Source of the DNA: Verrucomicrobiota bacterium
Lineage (GTDB): Bacteria > Verrucomicrobiota > Verrucomicrobiia > Chthoniobacterales > Terrimicrobiaceae
Length of the DNA: 64,000 bases
NCBI GenBank assembly: GCA_026398275.1
Contig: JAPLTF010000014.1
Location: 1-64,000, forward strand
Reading direction: 5' to 3'
Positions 10,143-19,862 of the stretch are shown one piece after another (the stretch's first letter is position 1; each line of letters opens with the position of its first letter). A program made the position numbers and the translations under genes. The notes below the pieces were generated by a model. The model did no database searches, was not told where the DNA came from, and saw only the letters and a list, made by a program, of their open reading frames with translations.

Positions 10143-10465
10143 GGGGCCGGAAAATACAACCGGTTTGTGGAACGCATTGCAAGTGGGACGCCCTGTCTGC
10201 CGCGAGAAAGGGTGTCATGAAATGTGGGTGAGGCTGAAAGCCGATTCTGGCAGGGAGGGACGTCCCCGGCCCGCTGCAGCCACTTTCCGCGGTCGGTCCG
10301 GAGGCCCGCCCCTACCTCATATTGCTCCATGGAACCCCACCCAGCTTTAATCGCACCCCGGATACAAGGCAGCTTGTTTGCATCCCGGACAGCGTCTACT
10401 TTCGGCGCGGTGAACCCGACGCATCAAATCCAGGAAGCCCGCCGGCAACCCATAGAGCTCCCGGA
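10143..10465. other. Divergent intergenic region with hairpin-rich repeat
   Basis: A 323-base gap between the divergent ABC exporter and ArnT-like genes; it must contain both promoters, none of which I can define. Between about 10250 and 10316 is a G+C-rich segment with a perfect 10-base palindrome GGGACGTCCC (10257-10266) and, read on the minus strand, an opening GTAGGGGCGGGCCTCC. That opening resembles the start of the hairpin segment near 36437. I see no gene or tRNA here. Confidence 0.4.
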
Positions 10466-12160
10466 ATGCTGACTCCAAACGATTCCGGCTGGCAGGCGAA
10501 GCCGGCCGGCGTTCTCCTGCTCCTGTTTCTTTTTCTGGCCCTCATGATGCCGGCGGTGAGGCTCTGGGACCGCGACGAAGCCATCTACGCGCGGACTGCG
10601 GTCGAGATGCTCGAGTCGGGCTCGCTTCTTGTTCCGAGCTTCAACGGGGAGGTCTTCGCCCACAAGCCTCCCCTGATCTTCTGGCTCATGGCGCTGAGCA
10701 TCCGGGTGTTTGGTGTCAACGAGTTTGCGGTGCGGATTGTTTCCGCCGCCGGCATGGCTGGCACGGGGTGGCTGACGTTTCTGCTCGGCCGGCGCATGTT
10801 CTGTCCGCGGGTCGGATTCTGGGCAATGGCGGTGCTCCTGACCTCGATGATGTCGGTTTACCTGGGGGCCGTCGCGATGCTCGATGCCATTCTGCTTTTG
10901 TGGATCACGCTGGCGGTCTGGGCCTATGTGGAGCTGCTCTACCGGCCCGGGAGGTGGCCGGTGCTGATCCCGGTATTCGGGGCCGCCCTGGCACTTTCCC
11001 AATTGACGAAGGGCCCGGTCGGCCCCGCCGTCGTGGGGGCGATGGTTGTCACGACGGCATGTTTTGCACGTGGGCAGATTTCGCTCAGGTGGCCGCATTA
11101 CCTAGGCCTTGCTGCTGCCGCGGCAGCCAGCTTCGGGGTGTTTCTCGCATGGGCGATTCCGGCCAACGCCTCATCGGGCGGAGAGATGGCCCGCATGGGG
11201 CTGATGACCCATGTGGTCGGGCGTGCGCTTCATCCGATGGAGGGTCACGGCGGCACAGGGGCTGCAGGGTATTTTGCCACGCTGCTGATTTACGTGCCGG
11301 TGATCCTCGGAGGCTTCATCCCCTGGACGATCCATCTGCCGGGAACACTGTCCGCGCTGGCGGGCGGGCGGATCGGCTCCCGGAGGGAACGCGCAATCCT
11401 CTGGGCGTGGATCGTGCCGGCGTTCCTCATGTTCAGCCTCGCCGCAACGAAGCTCCCTCACTATATCTTCCCGCTTTTCCCCGCCCTGGCGCTGGCCACG
11501 GCCGCCGCCCTCGATGCCCTCCGTGAAGGGCGGTTGGCCGCGAAGGACCGCGCCTGGTTCCGACGCGGAACATGGATTTTTTCTCCGGTGATTTTCGGTG
11601 CCGGCCTCCTGCTGCTTGCCGGCCCATGGCTTGTCCTTCCCCCGCCTCAAGCCCTTCCGACCCTGGCCTCGGGCGTGGCGCTCATCGCTCTCGGTTGGGC
11701 CGCAGCCCGCGCTCAACGGAAGGAGCAGACCGAATTCGTGAGCCGGACTCTTCTGGTCGGATTTCCGATGGCGGTGCTCGTGGTGGTCTGGACCACCGTT
11801 CCGCGCCTTGAGCCGCTGATAAAAATCTCTCCGGATATCGCCCGGGTGGTTCGATCCGCCGCCGGCCCGGACACCCCGGTCTACATGGCTGGATACACCG
11901 AACCCAGCCTCGTCTTTTATCTGAACCGTCCGGTGGGATCTCCGGTGAAGACGCTTTCCGGACCGCTCGAAAATCTGGCGAAGGAGTTCGAGCAAACGCC
12001 CGGCCTCGTGCTGGTCTCGACGGAAGCCTGGTTTGCCTGGGCCAGCAAGTTGCCGCTCGATCCCCCGGTCCGCGAGCTGGCCCGCTTCCATGCCATCAAC
12101 ACCAATGCCCATGCCAAACGGGAGGAAGTTGTCGTGTCAGGCCGGGGGCTCAAAAACTGA
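10466..12160 (+). CDS. ArnT/PMT-family membrane glycosyltransferase
   Basis: A 564-aa integral membrane GT-C enzyme of the PMT_2/ArnT (GT39/GT83-like) family, which moves a sugar from a polyprenyl-phosphate donor to a periplasmic acceptor. The first periplasmic loop carries the hallmark WDRDEAIYA (acidic DE pair), followed by KPPLIFWL typical of PMT_2. About ten or more hydrophobic segments follow, with a soluble C-terminal part (about 460-564). ArnT itself adds aminoarabinose to lipid A, and the downstream lipid A genes make that class of acceptor plausible, but the sugar is unknown. Its stop overlaps the polyketide synthase ATG by one base (TGATG-type junction). The ATG at 10466 was chosen because the first membrane helix starts soon after it. 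Confidence 0.85.
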   Translation: MLTPNDSGWQAKPAGVLLLLFLFLALMMPAVRLWDRDEAIYARTAVEMLESGSLLVPSFNGEVFAHKPPLIFWLMALSIRVFGVNEFAVRIVSAAGMAGTGWLTFLLGRRMFCPRVGFWAMAVLLTSMMSVYLGAVAMLDAILLLWITLAVWAYVELLYRPGRWPVLIPVFGAALALSQLTKGPVGPAVVGAMVVTTACFARGQISLRWPHYLGLAAAAAASFGVFLAWAIPANASSGGEMARMGLMTHVVGRALHPMEGHGGTGAAGYFATLLIYVPVILGGFIPWTIHLPGTLSALAGGRIGSRRERAILWAWIVPAFLMFSLAATKLPHYIFPLFPALALATAAALDALREGRLAAKDRAWFRRGTWIFSPVIFGAGLLLLAGPWLVLPPPQALPTLASGVALIALGWAAARAQRKEQTEFVSRTLLVGFPMAVLVVVWTTVPRLEPLIKISPDIARVVRSAAGPDTPVYMAGYTEPSLVFYLNRPVGSPVKTLSGPLENLAKEFEQTPGLVLVSTEAWFAWASKLPLDPPVRELARFHAINTNAHAKREEVVVSGRGLKN

Positions 12161-15100
12161 TGCAATCACAGGGGGAAATCTGTAAAACCCACGCAATGGA
12201 AAATGACGAACCGATAGCGATCACGGGGATCGGCTGCCGTTTTCCAGGTGGTGCCCACGGGCCGGATGCATTCTGGAAGCTTTTGCGCAACGGCACCGAT
12301 GCGATCACGGAAGTCCCTGCCGACCGGTGGAACATCCCCGCGTATTACGACCGGGAGCCGGGGCTTCCAGGCAGGACGAATTCGTGCTGGGGCGGGTTCA
12401 TTGACGGGATCGATCAATTCGACCCGGCGTTTTTCGGGATCTCGCCGCGGGAGGCCGCGTTCATGGACCCGCAGCAACGGGTCCTGCTCGAAACCGCATG
12501 GGAGTCGATCGAGGATGCCGGGCTGGTCGCGGATCCGGTCGCGGGTTCGGAAACCGGTGTGTTCGTGGGGATCTCGACACACGACTACTCCCAGATCCAG
12601 ACAAGCCTCGGCGACAAGACCACGATCGACACCCACAGCACGACGGGAACCGTCCTGAGCATCGCGGCGAACCGCATTTCCTACCTCTTCAATTTTCACG
12701 GCCCGAGCTTCGTCGTGGACACGGCCTGCTCGTCGTCGCTGGTGGCGGTGCATCTCGCGTGCCAAAGCCTGCGCCACGGCGAATGCGCCACGGCGCTGGC
12801 CGGCGGGGTCAACGCGATCCTGGTGCCGGACACCTACGTCGGCTTCAGCAAGATGTCGATGCTCTCGCCCGACGGACGCTGCAAGGCCTTCGATGCCCGC
12901 GGAAACGGATTCGTGCGCGGCGAGGGGGCGGGAGTGATCGTGCTCAAGCCGCTCTCTGCGGCGCGGGCGGGTGGCGACCGGATTTACGCGGTGATCCGCG
13001 GCAGCGCGGTGAACCAGGATGGCCGGACAAGCAGCCTGACGGTGCCGGGATTTGAAGCCCAGCAGCGCCTGATCCGCGAGGCCTGCAGCAATGCGAAAGT
13101 CGACCCCGTGGAGATCGATTACATCGAGGCGCACGGCACGGGGACCGCGGTCGGCGACCCGATCGAGACCTCCGCGATCGGGGCCGTCCTCGGAGAAAAT
13201 CCCGCCCGCCGCGCCTGCGCCATCGGCTCGGTCAAAACCAACATCGGCCACCTCGAAGCCGGCTCCGGTATTGCGGGGATCATCAAGACCGCGCTGGTTC
13301 TCCACCACGGCGAGGTGCCGCCGAACCTGCATTTTGAAAAGCCAAACCCGGACATCGATTTCGCGAAGTGGAAGATCCGCGTGCCGGTCGCGGCTGAAAA
13401 ACTTCCGCGCACCGATGCCGTCGCCGCGATCAACTCGTTCGGGTTCGGCGGAACGAACGCCCATGTGATTTTGCAATGTGCCCCGCAGGCTGGCGTGGAG
13501 GTTTCCGGCGAGCTGGCGCAGCCCGGACTTTTCGTCCTCTCTGCGCGGGACGCGGAGGGGCTGCGCGCCCTGGCATCCCAATACGCCGCCTGGCTCCCGA
13601 ACTGCGAGGAGTCGCTGGCAGACATCTCCCACACCCTCGCAACGAGGCGGATACATGGTGCTCACCGGATCGCGATTGCCGCAGACTCGAAGCCGGCGGT
13701 GATTGAAAAGCTCGAGGCGTTTCTCGCCGGCGAGACCCGCCCCGGGCTTTCCTCCGGCGTCGCCGCACCGCAGGCAAAACCCGTGTTCGTTTTTACCGGT
13801 CAGGGACCCCAGTGGTGGGCGATGGGGCGCGAGTTGATCGCCAGCCATCCGGCCTTCCGCAAAAAGATCGCGGAATGCGACGCCCTCTTCCGGCAGTGGG
13901 GGAACTGGTCACTGATCGAGGAGTTGTCCCGCAGCGAAGCCGATTCCCGCATGGACCGTCCCGAGATCGCGCAGCCGGCGATCTTTGCGCTGCAGGTCGC
14001 GCTCGCCGAATGGTGGCGCGAGCACGGCGTCGAGCCCGGCGCGGTGATCGGGCACAGCGTGGGCGAGGCGGCGGCGGCGCATCTCTCGGGAGCGCTCGAC
14101 CTACAGTCCGCCGCAAAGGTGATTTTCGAGCGGGGCCGCTGCATGCAAATCCTGCCGCCGACCGGAAAAATGCTGGCCGTGGCCCTGCCGCCCGAAGCCG
14201 CAATGCCGTGGCTGGCAGGCTTTGAAAAGCGCGCGGAGATCGGCGCGGTGAACAGCCCGCGGTCGGTCGTGATCTCCGGCGAACCGGCCGCGCTGGAGCA
14301 AATCGCGCGCAAGCTCGAGGCCGCGAACATCTGGTGCCGGTTTCTGAGGGTCAACTACGCATTTCACAGCAAGCAGATGGATCCTGCCAAAGGCCCGCTG
14401 AAAGCCGCGCTAAAAAAAATCGGATCGCAGATCCCGTCCGTGCCGATGTGCTCGTCGGTCACGGCGCAGATTTCCCGCGCAGAGAAATACCATGCGGATT
14501 ACTGGTGGCGGAATGTCCGGCAGCCGGTCCGGTTCGCCGGGGGAATCCAGACGCTCATCGAGGCGGGGTTCACCACATTTCTGGAGATCGGCCCGCACCC
14601 TGCGCTTTCCGGTTCGGTATCCGAATGCCTCAAGGCAAGCGGTGCCGCCGGCTTTGTCACCCACTCGCTCCGGCGCGACGAAAGCGATTCGGCTTCCCTC
14701 ATGAGCTCGCTGGGCGCACTCCATGTCCGGGGGGTGGCGGTCAAATGGGAGGCCCGCGGCCGCAGCGTGGCGCTTCCGCTCCATCCCTGGCGGCATGAGC
14801 GCTACTGGCACGAGGCTGCGGAATCCAGCGCCACGCGCCTCGACCCGCCCGCCCATCCGCTCCTCGGCCGCGCGCTGAACAGTTCCGATCCCCACTGGGG
14901 GGGGCAGATGCACATGGAGCTTCTGCCCTATTTGGATGACCACCGCCTGAACGGGCGGGTGGTTTTTCCGGCCGCAGCCTATGTCGAAATGGCGCTCAGC
15001 GCCGGGAAGCAGGTCCACGCGAAATCTCCGCTCATCCTGGAGGAGATCGAATTTCACCGCGCCCTTTTCCTGCCCGGGCCGGAACAGGCCGCGCGATTGG

Positions 15101-18100
15101 AGTTCCGTTACAGCAACGCAGATCGCGTGTTCCACATCCACTCGCAGACCGGCTCCGGTCCAGCCTGGACGTCGCACTGCACGGGAAAAATCCGTGAGGC
15201 CACCGGCGCGGCACCAGCGCCGGCCGATCTCGACGGAGTCAAAACCCGCTGCGCGGAGGAACGATCCGGTTCGGCGAGCTACGAGCAGTTTCAGAAAAAT
15301 GGATTTCATTTCGGCGATTCCTTCCGGTGCATCTCGCGGGTCTGGCGCTGCGACGGGGAAGCGCTTGGCGAGATTTCCGCGCCGGAATCGCTGAGGAGGG
15401 AGGGCTACCTTTTCCATCCGGCGATGCTCGACTCCTGTTTTCAGGTCCTTCTCTCGGCGCTGACGCCGGGCGAGAGCGCCCGGGGGCTTTTTCTGCCGGT
15501 GAAAATCGAGCGCATGCGTTTCTTCGCGGCCCCGATAGGAAAAATCTGGAGCCATGTCCGCCTGGTTGAGGCTGGCGAATCCGCCATCACCGCAGACCTG
15601 CGCCTGCTGGATGAGGAAGGGAACACACTCGCCGAAATCAAGGGGTTCCGCTGCGCGGCCATCGAGCAGGCAGTCGCAGCAACCGAACCGTTCGCCGATT
15701 CCTTCTATGAGATCCGGTGGAAGGAAGCCGAACCGGAACCGCCGCAGTCCGCCAGCGAGGGCTGGCTGTTGATCGGCGGAGAGGCATCCGGTGCGGCGAT
15801 GATCGCGGCGCGGCTGAAAGCCGCCGGCGATTCCTGTGAGCTCGCGCGGGATGCATCCGCGCTGCCCGCACAGACCACCCATGTCGTCTATCTCGCCGAA
15901 CCCGGGGATGATGCGATTTCGACAAGCCGCCTCTGCGCCGAACTGCTCGGGATCGTGCAGGAACTCTCGGCAAGCACGACCGGGATCCGCCTGTCCGTCA
16001 TCACGCGCGGGGCCCAGCCGGTTGATGCCAATCCGGTTTCCGCAGCACACGGCGGACTGCTCGGCCTCGCCCGCGTGGTGATGAATGAGCAGCAGGATTT
16101 GCGCTGCCGGGTCCTCGATGCCGCGGATCTTGACGCAGATGCACTGATCGCCGAATTGCGGAGTGGCGGCGAGGAGGAGGTCGCGCTGCGAGAGGGCCGA
16201 CGCTTCGTCCCCCGACTGGTCCGGTTTTCTCCGAAGCTGAAGGGATTGAGCGGGTCGGTGGTGCCGTTCCGGTTGGAGACCACCAAGCCGGGCAGCTTCG
16301 AGCAGATCGCATTCCGCAGACACGGCAGGCGTGCGCCGGAGGAGGGCGAGGTCGAAGTCGAGGTTCACACGGCGGGCCTGAACTTCCGAGATGTGATGAA
16401 GGTGCTCGGGATTTATCCGATCGAACTGCCGGTCGATCAGTTGCTCGGAGATGAATGCTCAGGGCGGGTGGTCGCGGTGGGAGCCGGGGTCACAACCCTG
16501 GTCGTTGGAGACGAAGTGATCCTTATCTCGCCGGGGTGCTTCTCAAAATTTGTCACCGCGCACTCCGCGTTCGTCGTCCGGAAGCCGGCGCGGATTTCCT
16601 TTGAGGATGCCGCCACGATTCCGGTGACGTTCCTCACCGCGCACTATGCGCTGAATCACCTCGCGCGGATCGGCCGTGGCGAGCGGATCCTGATCCACGC
16701 GGCTGCGGGCGGGGTTGGAATTGCGGCGATCCAGATCGCAAAGCTTGCGGGCGCAGAGATTTTTGCGACGGCCGGGAACGACATGAAGCGCGACCTCGTG
16801 CGAAGCCTGGGGGCCGCGCATGTGATGGATTCGCGCACGCTGGATTTTGCGGAGAAGGTGATGAAGATCACCGGCGGGCGCGGCGTGGATGTTGTGCTGA
16901 ACTCGCTCGCGGGAGATGCCATTCCGAAAAGCCTTTCGTGCCTTGCCCCGTATGGGCGGTTTCTGGAAATCGGCAAACGGGACATCTACCAAAACAGCCG
17001 GCTCGGCCTGCGTCCATTCAGCCGGAACCTCTCATTTTTTGCCATCGATCTGAGCCAGTTGCTGCGCGACCGGCCGGCCTTCATCGCGCAGATGAGCAGC
17101 GACCTGATGCGGCAATTCGAGTCCGGGGAACTGGTGCCGCTGCCGCACAAATCCTGCCCCGTCACGCAGGCAGCCCAGGCTTTCCGCGAGATGGCGCAGG
17201 GCAGGCACACCGGGAAGATCGTTCTGTCGCTGAACACCGAAGACGTTTTGGTGCAGCCGGACTCCGACGAGCGGCTGCACCTCGATCCGGGAGCCACGTA
17301 TCTCGTCACCGGCGGAGTGCGCGGGTTCGGGCTGGCAATCGCGGAGTGGATGATCGAACGCGGTGCCCGGAACCTGGTGCTGGTCGGCGCGAGCGACGCC
17401 TCAGCGGCTTCCGCAAAAGAGCACTTTGCCGGGGCGGTCGCCAGCGGAGTGAATCTTCTCACCGCAGCCGTGGATGTGTCGGATGCGGCGGTGCTGGAGG
17501 GCTTGCTGTCCAAAATCCAGGCAACGATGCCGCCGTTGCGCGGGGTGATTCACGCGGCGATGAAGATGGATGACGGGCTCGTGTCGCAGCTCACGCCCGC
17601 GAGGCTGTGGAGCGTGATCGGGCCGAAGGCCGGTGGTGCATGGAACCTGCATGACCAAACGAAAGACCTCCCACTCGATTTCTTTGTGATGACATCGTCG
17701 GTCTCGTCGCTGGTCGGCAACCCCGGCCAGGGAAACTACGCGGCGGCCAACGCCTTCCTGGATGCCCTGGCCCACCACCGCCGCGCACTCGGCCTTCCGG
17801 CGCTTGCGATCAACTGGGGCCATCTCGGGGAGGTCGGCTACGCCGCCCGCCACGCAAATGTCAGCGGACATCTCGAACGCTACGGGGTCGTGCCGATCGG
17901 TTTGAAGGATGCCCTGAAAATGCTTGAACGCCTGCTCCGCTCGGACACCGCAGAGGCGGCCGCGATGTCCATCGACTGGACGCGCTGGGCTGATGCGAAT
18001 CCGCAGGTGAAAAAGTCGCCCCGCTACGAAGAATTGATTTCGTCCGGGGACCTGGAGAGCCAGCCGGATGGCACTTCCAATGGACTTGCCGCGGCGGTGC

Positions 18101-18387
18101 TCGCCGCATCCGGAGCCGGGCGCATCAATCTTCTGGAAACCTTCATCCGGGAGGTGGCGGCGCGCGTCCTGGGAATGCCGGCGGCCCAGATCGATCCGGC
18201 CCGCCCGCTCAACGAGTTCGGGCTGGACTCGCTGTTGGGTATCGAGCTGGTCAACCGGATCGAGGAGGGGCTTGAGCTGAGATTTCCTGTCGAAAAAATC
18301 ATGGGCGGGCCAAGCGTTCAGCGACTGGCAAAGATCCTGGCCGAGTCGATCCCGGCCACCGACCCCGCACAGGTGCGCCCTGCCTGA
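12160..18387 (+). CDS. Type I polyketide synthase, KS-AT-DH-ER-KR-ACP
   Basis: A 2075-aa single-module, fully reducing megasynthase. KS: catalytic Cys190 (DTACSSS), His325 (EAHGTGT) and His364 (NIGHLEA). AT: Ser633 in GHSVGE and a YAFHS motif, both pointing to malonyl-CoA. DH: His928 in HxxxGxxxxP and Asp1091 in LDSCFQ. A structural pseudo-KR of about 250 residues follows. ER: NADPH loop AAAGGVG near 1512. KR: GGVRGFG near 1716, Ser1847 and Tyr1860 (GNYAAAN), with an MDD motif. ACP: phosphopantetheine Ser2024 in GLDSL. There is no methyltransferase and no thioesterase. With all reducing domains intact it would yield a saturated chain if it works iteratively. The acyltransferase gene 14 bases downstream could take the product. 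A second possible start is the ATG at 12196. Confidence 0.95.
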   Translation: MQSQGEICKTHAMENDEPIAITGIGCRFPGGAHGPDAFWKLLRNGTDAITEVPADRWNIPAYYDREPGLPGRTNSCWGGFIDGIDQFDPAFFGISPREAAFMDPQQRVLLETAWESIEDAGLVADPVAGSETGVFVGISTHDYSQIQTSLGDKTTIDTHSTTGTVLSIAANRISYLFNFHGPSFVVDTACSSSLVAVHLACQSLRHGECATALAGGVNAILVPDTYVGFSKMSMLSPDGRCKAFDARGNGFVRGEGAGVIVLKPLSAARAGGDRIYAVIRGSAVNQDGRTSSLTVPGFEAQQRLIREACSNAKVDPVEIDYIEAHGTGTAVGDPIETSAIGAVLGENPARRACAIGSVKTNIGHLEAGSGIAGIIKTALVLHHGEVPPNLHFEKPNPDIDFAKWKIRVPVAAEKLPRTDAVAAINSFGFGGTNAHVILQCAPQAGVEVSGELAQPGLFVLSARDAEGLRALASQYAAWLPNCEESLADISHTLATRRIHGAHRIAIAADSKPAVIEKLEAFLAGETRPGLSSGVAAPQAKPVFVFTGQGPQWWAMGRELIASHPAFRKKIAECDALFRQWGNWSLIEELSRSEADSRMDRPEIAQPAIFALQVALAEWWREHGVEPGAVIGHSVGEAAAAHLSGALDLQSAAKVIFERGRCMQILPPTGKMLAVALPPEAAMPWLAGFEKRAEIGAVNSPRSVVISGEPAALEQIARKLEAANIWCRFLRVNYAFHSKQMDPAKGPLKAALKKIGSQIPSVPMCSSVTAQISRAEKYHADYWWRNVRQPVRFAGGIQTLIEAGFTTFLEIGPHPALSGSVSECLKASGAAGFVTHSLRRDESDSASLMSSLGALHVRGVAVKWEARGRSVALPLHPWRHERYWHEAAESSATRLDPPAHPLLGRALNSSDPHWGGQMHMELLPYLDDHRLNGRVVFPAAAYVEMALSAGKQVHAKSPLILEEIEFHRALFLPGPEQAARLEFRYSNADRVFHIHSQTGSGPAWTSHCTGKIREATGAAPAPADLDGVKTRCAEERSGSASYEQFQKNGFHFGDSFRCISRVWRCDGEALGEISAPESLRREGYLFHPAMLDSCFQVLLSALTPGESARGLFLPVKIERMRFFAAPIGKIWSHVRLVEAGESAITADLRLLDEEGNTLAEIKGFRCAAIEQAVAATEPFADSFYEIRWKEAEPEPPQSASEGWLLIGGEASGAAMIAARLKAAGDSCELARDASALPAQTTHVVYLAEPGDDAISTSRLCAELLGIVQELSASTTGIRLSVITRGAQPVDANPVSAAHGGLLGLARVVMNEQQDLRCRVLDAADLDADALIAELRSGGEEEVALREGRRFVPRLVRFSPKLKGLSGSVVPFRLETTKPGSFEQIAFRRHGRRAPEEGEVEVEVHTAGLNFRDVMKVLGIYPIELPVDQLLGDECSGRVVAVGAGVTTLVVGDEVILISPGCFSKFVTAHSAFVVRKPARISFEDAATIPVTFLTAHYALNHLARIGRGERILIHAAAGGVGIAAIQIAKLAGAEIFATAGNDMKRDLVRSLGAAHVMDSRTLDFAEKVMKITGGRGVDVVLNSLAGDAIPKSLSCLAPYGRFLEIGKRDIYQNSRLGLRPFSRNLSFFAIDLSQLLRDRPAFIAQMSSDLMRQFESGELVPLPHKSCPVTQAAQAFREMAQGRHTGKIVLSLNTEDVLVQPDSDERLHLDPGATYLVTGGVRGFGLAIAEWMIERGARNLVLVGASDASAASAKEHFAGAVASGVNLLTAAVDVSDAAVLEGLLSKIQATMPPLRGVIHAAMKMDDGLVSQLTPARLWSVIGPKAGGAWNLHDQTKDLPLDFFVMTSSVSSLVGNPGQGNYAAANAFLDALAHHRRALGLPALAINWGHLGEVGYAARHANVSGHLERYGVVPIGLKDALKMLERLLRSDTAEAAAMSIDWTRWADANPQVKKSPRYEELISSGDLESQPDGTSNGLAAAVLAASGAGRINLLETFIREVAARVLGMPAAQIDPARPLNEFGLDSLLGIELVNRIEEGLELRFPVEKIMGGPSVQRLAKILAESIPATDPAQVRPA

Positions 18388-18401
18388 GATCCCGCACCAC
18401 G

Positions 18402-19766
18402 ATGCCGAGCCTTCTGAATCTTTCGCGCCTCGCCGGATACGCGGTTTATCTCGGGTGTGTTTTTCTCGCGCGCCCGGTTCCGTTGCCGCTGGTTTTTCTG
18501 CTTGGAAAAGCCCTTGGGGCAACCGGCTATTTCATTCTGCGGGGGCGGAGGAAGCTGGCGGAGTCGAACATTCGGGCCGCCCTTGGAATCACCGGACCCG
18601 AGGCGCACAAACTGGCGCGCCGGAATTTCATGATCCTCGGGGCAAACCTGCTCTCGATGCTGAAGATGGCCACAATGAGCGACGCCCGGATCTGGAGGCA
18701 TGTCACATTCGAGATCGCTCCGGAGATTCCGCAGGAGGCCGGCCGCAAAGGCTGGGTGGCCGTCCTCAGCCACATGAGCAACTGGGAGCTGGTCGGCCGG
18801 ATCTCAAAACTTTTCCCCCAATACCGGTTCGGGGCGATCTACCAGAAGCTCTCGAATGCCCGTGTGAACCGGCATTTCAACGAAAGCCGCGCCCGTCTGG
18901 GGGTCACGCTTTTCGATCGGAAGGAAGGGTTCTGGAATTCTGTCGCGTTTCTGGAATCCGGCGGTGTGCTCGGTGTCCTGACAGACCAGTATGCGGGGGT
19001 CTCCGGCACATGGATGCCATTTTTCGGACGGCTCACCTCGACTTCGACGCTCGCCGCCGCGCTGGCGCACCGGGTCGGCGTGGAAATGGTTCCGGTCGCG
19101 ATCAAGACCACCGGCCTCGCGCGCTGGCATGTCTCTGTCGGACATCCCCTGCCGAAAGGAGGCACGCCCGAGATGTCAACGGCCGCCATCAACTCCGAAT
19201 TGGAAAGGCAGATCGCCGCTTCGCCCGACGACTGGCTCTGGTCTCACGACCGGTGGAAGACGCCGCGCTTCGGATTCCTGCTGTCCGCCAGCAACCGGCG
19301 GATATTTTTTCCTCCGGGATTCCACCTCTCGAAGCTGGCTCCTTACCGCATCCTCGTGCGTTCGGTGGACGATCCCTCCGAAGCAGGCCTCTCGGTGTCC
19401 GCCGTGCGGGCGATCAAGCACGGAAGGCCCGACGCCCACGTGACGGTGGTCGCGGCCGAGGGGCTGGAGAATTTTTGGGGAGCGATCCCGGAGGTGGATG
19501 AGGTGATCCCGTTTTCCGCAAGCGAAGGCCCATTGGCGCTCGCCGGAAAGATCGCCCGGACAGAAGGGTATCAGGTGGGAATTCTTCTGCCGGGAACCGT
19601 CCGCGCCGCTGTGGAAATGGCACTTGCAGGGGTTCCTTACCGGCTCGGTCCTCCCGCAAGATTTTTATTGAATGACTGGCGCAATCCGCCCGGCATCCCG
19701 GATCCGGACGCCACCGGAGAGGAACGCTACCGGCGCATCGCCGGAGCGGCGGGCGCAGCCGTCTGA
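18402..19766 (+). CDS. LpxL/HtrB-type acyltransferase fused to GT9-like half domain
   Basis: A 454-aa two-part protein. Residues 1-300 are a lipid A acyltransferase of the LpxL/HtrB family: one N-terminal membrane anchor, the catalytic HMSNWE (His124, Glu129; the HX4E pattern) and LTDQYAG further on. These enzymes add a secondary acyl chain from acyl-ACP to lipid A at the inner membrane. Residues about 312-454 resemble the N-terminal Rossmann half of GT9 heptosyltransferases (YRILVRSVDDPSEAGLS, then IPEVDEVIPF), without the C-terminal donor-binding half. It starts 14 bases after the polyketide synthase and is surely co-transcribed, so it is the best candidate to accept the polyketide chain from the ACP. 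Confidence 0.85.
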   Translation: MPSLLNLSRLAGYAVYLGCVFLARPVPLPLVFLLGKALGATGYFILRGRRKLAESNIRAALGITGPEAHKLARRNFMILGANLLSMLKMATMSDARIWRHVTFEIAPEIPQEAGRKGWVAVLSHMSNWELVGRISKLFPQYRFGAIYQKLSNARVNRHFNESRARLGVTLFDRKEGFWNSVAFLESGGVLGVLTDQYAGVSGTWMPFFGRLTSTSTLAAALAHRVGVEMVPVAIKTTGLARWHVSVGHPLPKGGTPEMSTAAINSELERQIAASPDDWLWSHDRWKTPRFGFLLSASNRRIFFPPGFHLSKLAPYRILVRSVDDPSEAGLSVSAVRAIKHGRPDAHVTVVAAEGLENFWGAIPEVDEVIPFSASEGPLALAGKIARTEGYQVGILLPGTVRAAVEMALAGVPYRLGPPARFLLNDWRNPPGIPDPDATGEERYRRIAGAAGAAV

Positions 19767-19862
19767 GCCGGAAGTAAAATGAGCTCTTGTTCCAGAACCG
19801 GCACTCCATTCAGAATGGACCATATTCCTGCCTGTGCATAAATTCCAACAAGCGCGACCTCT

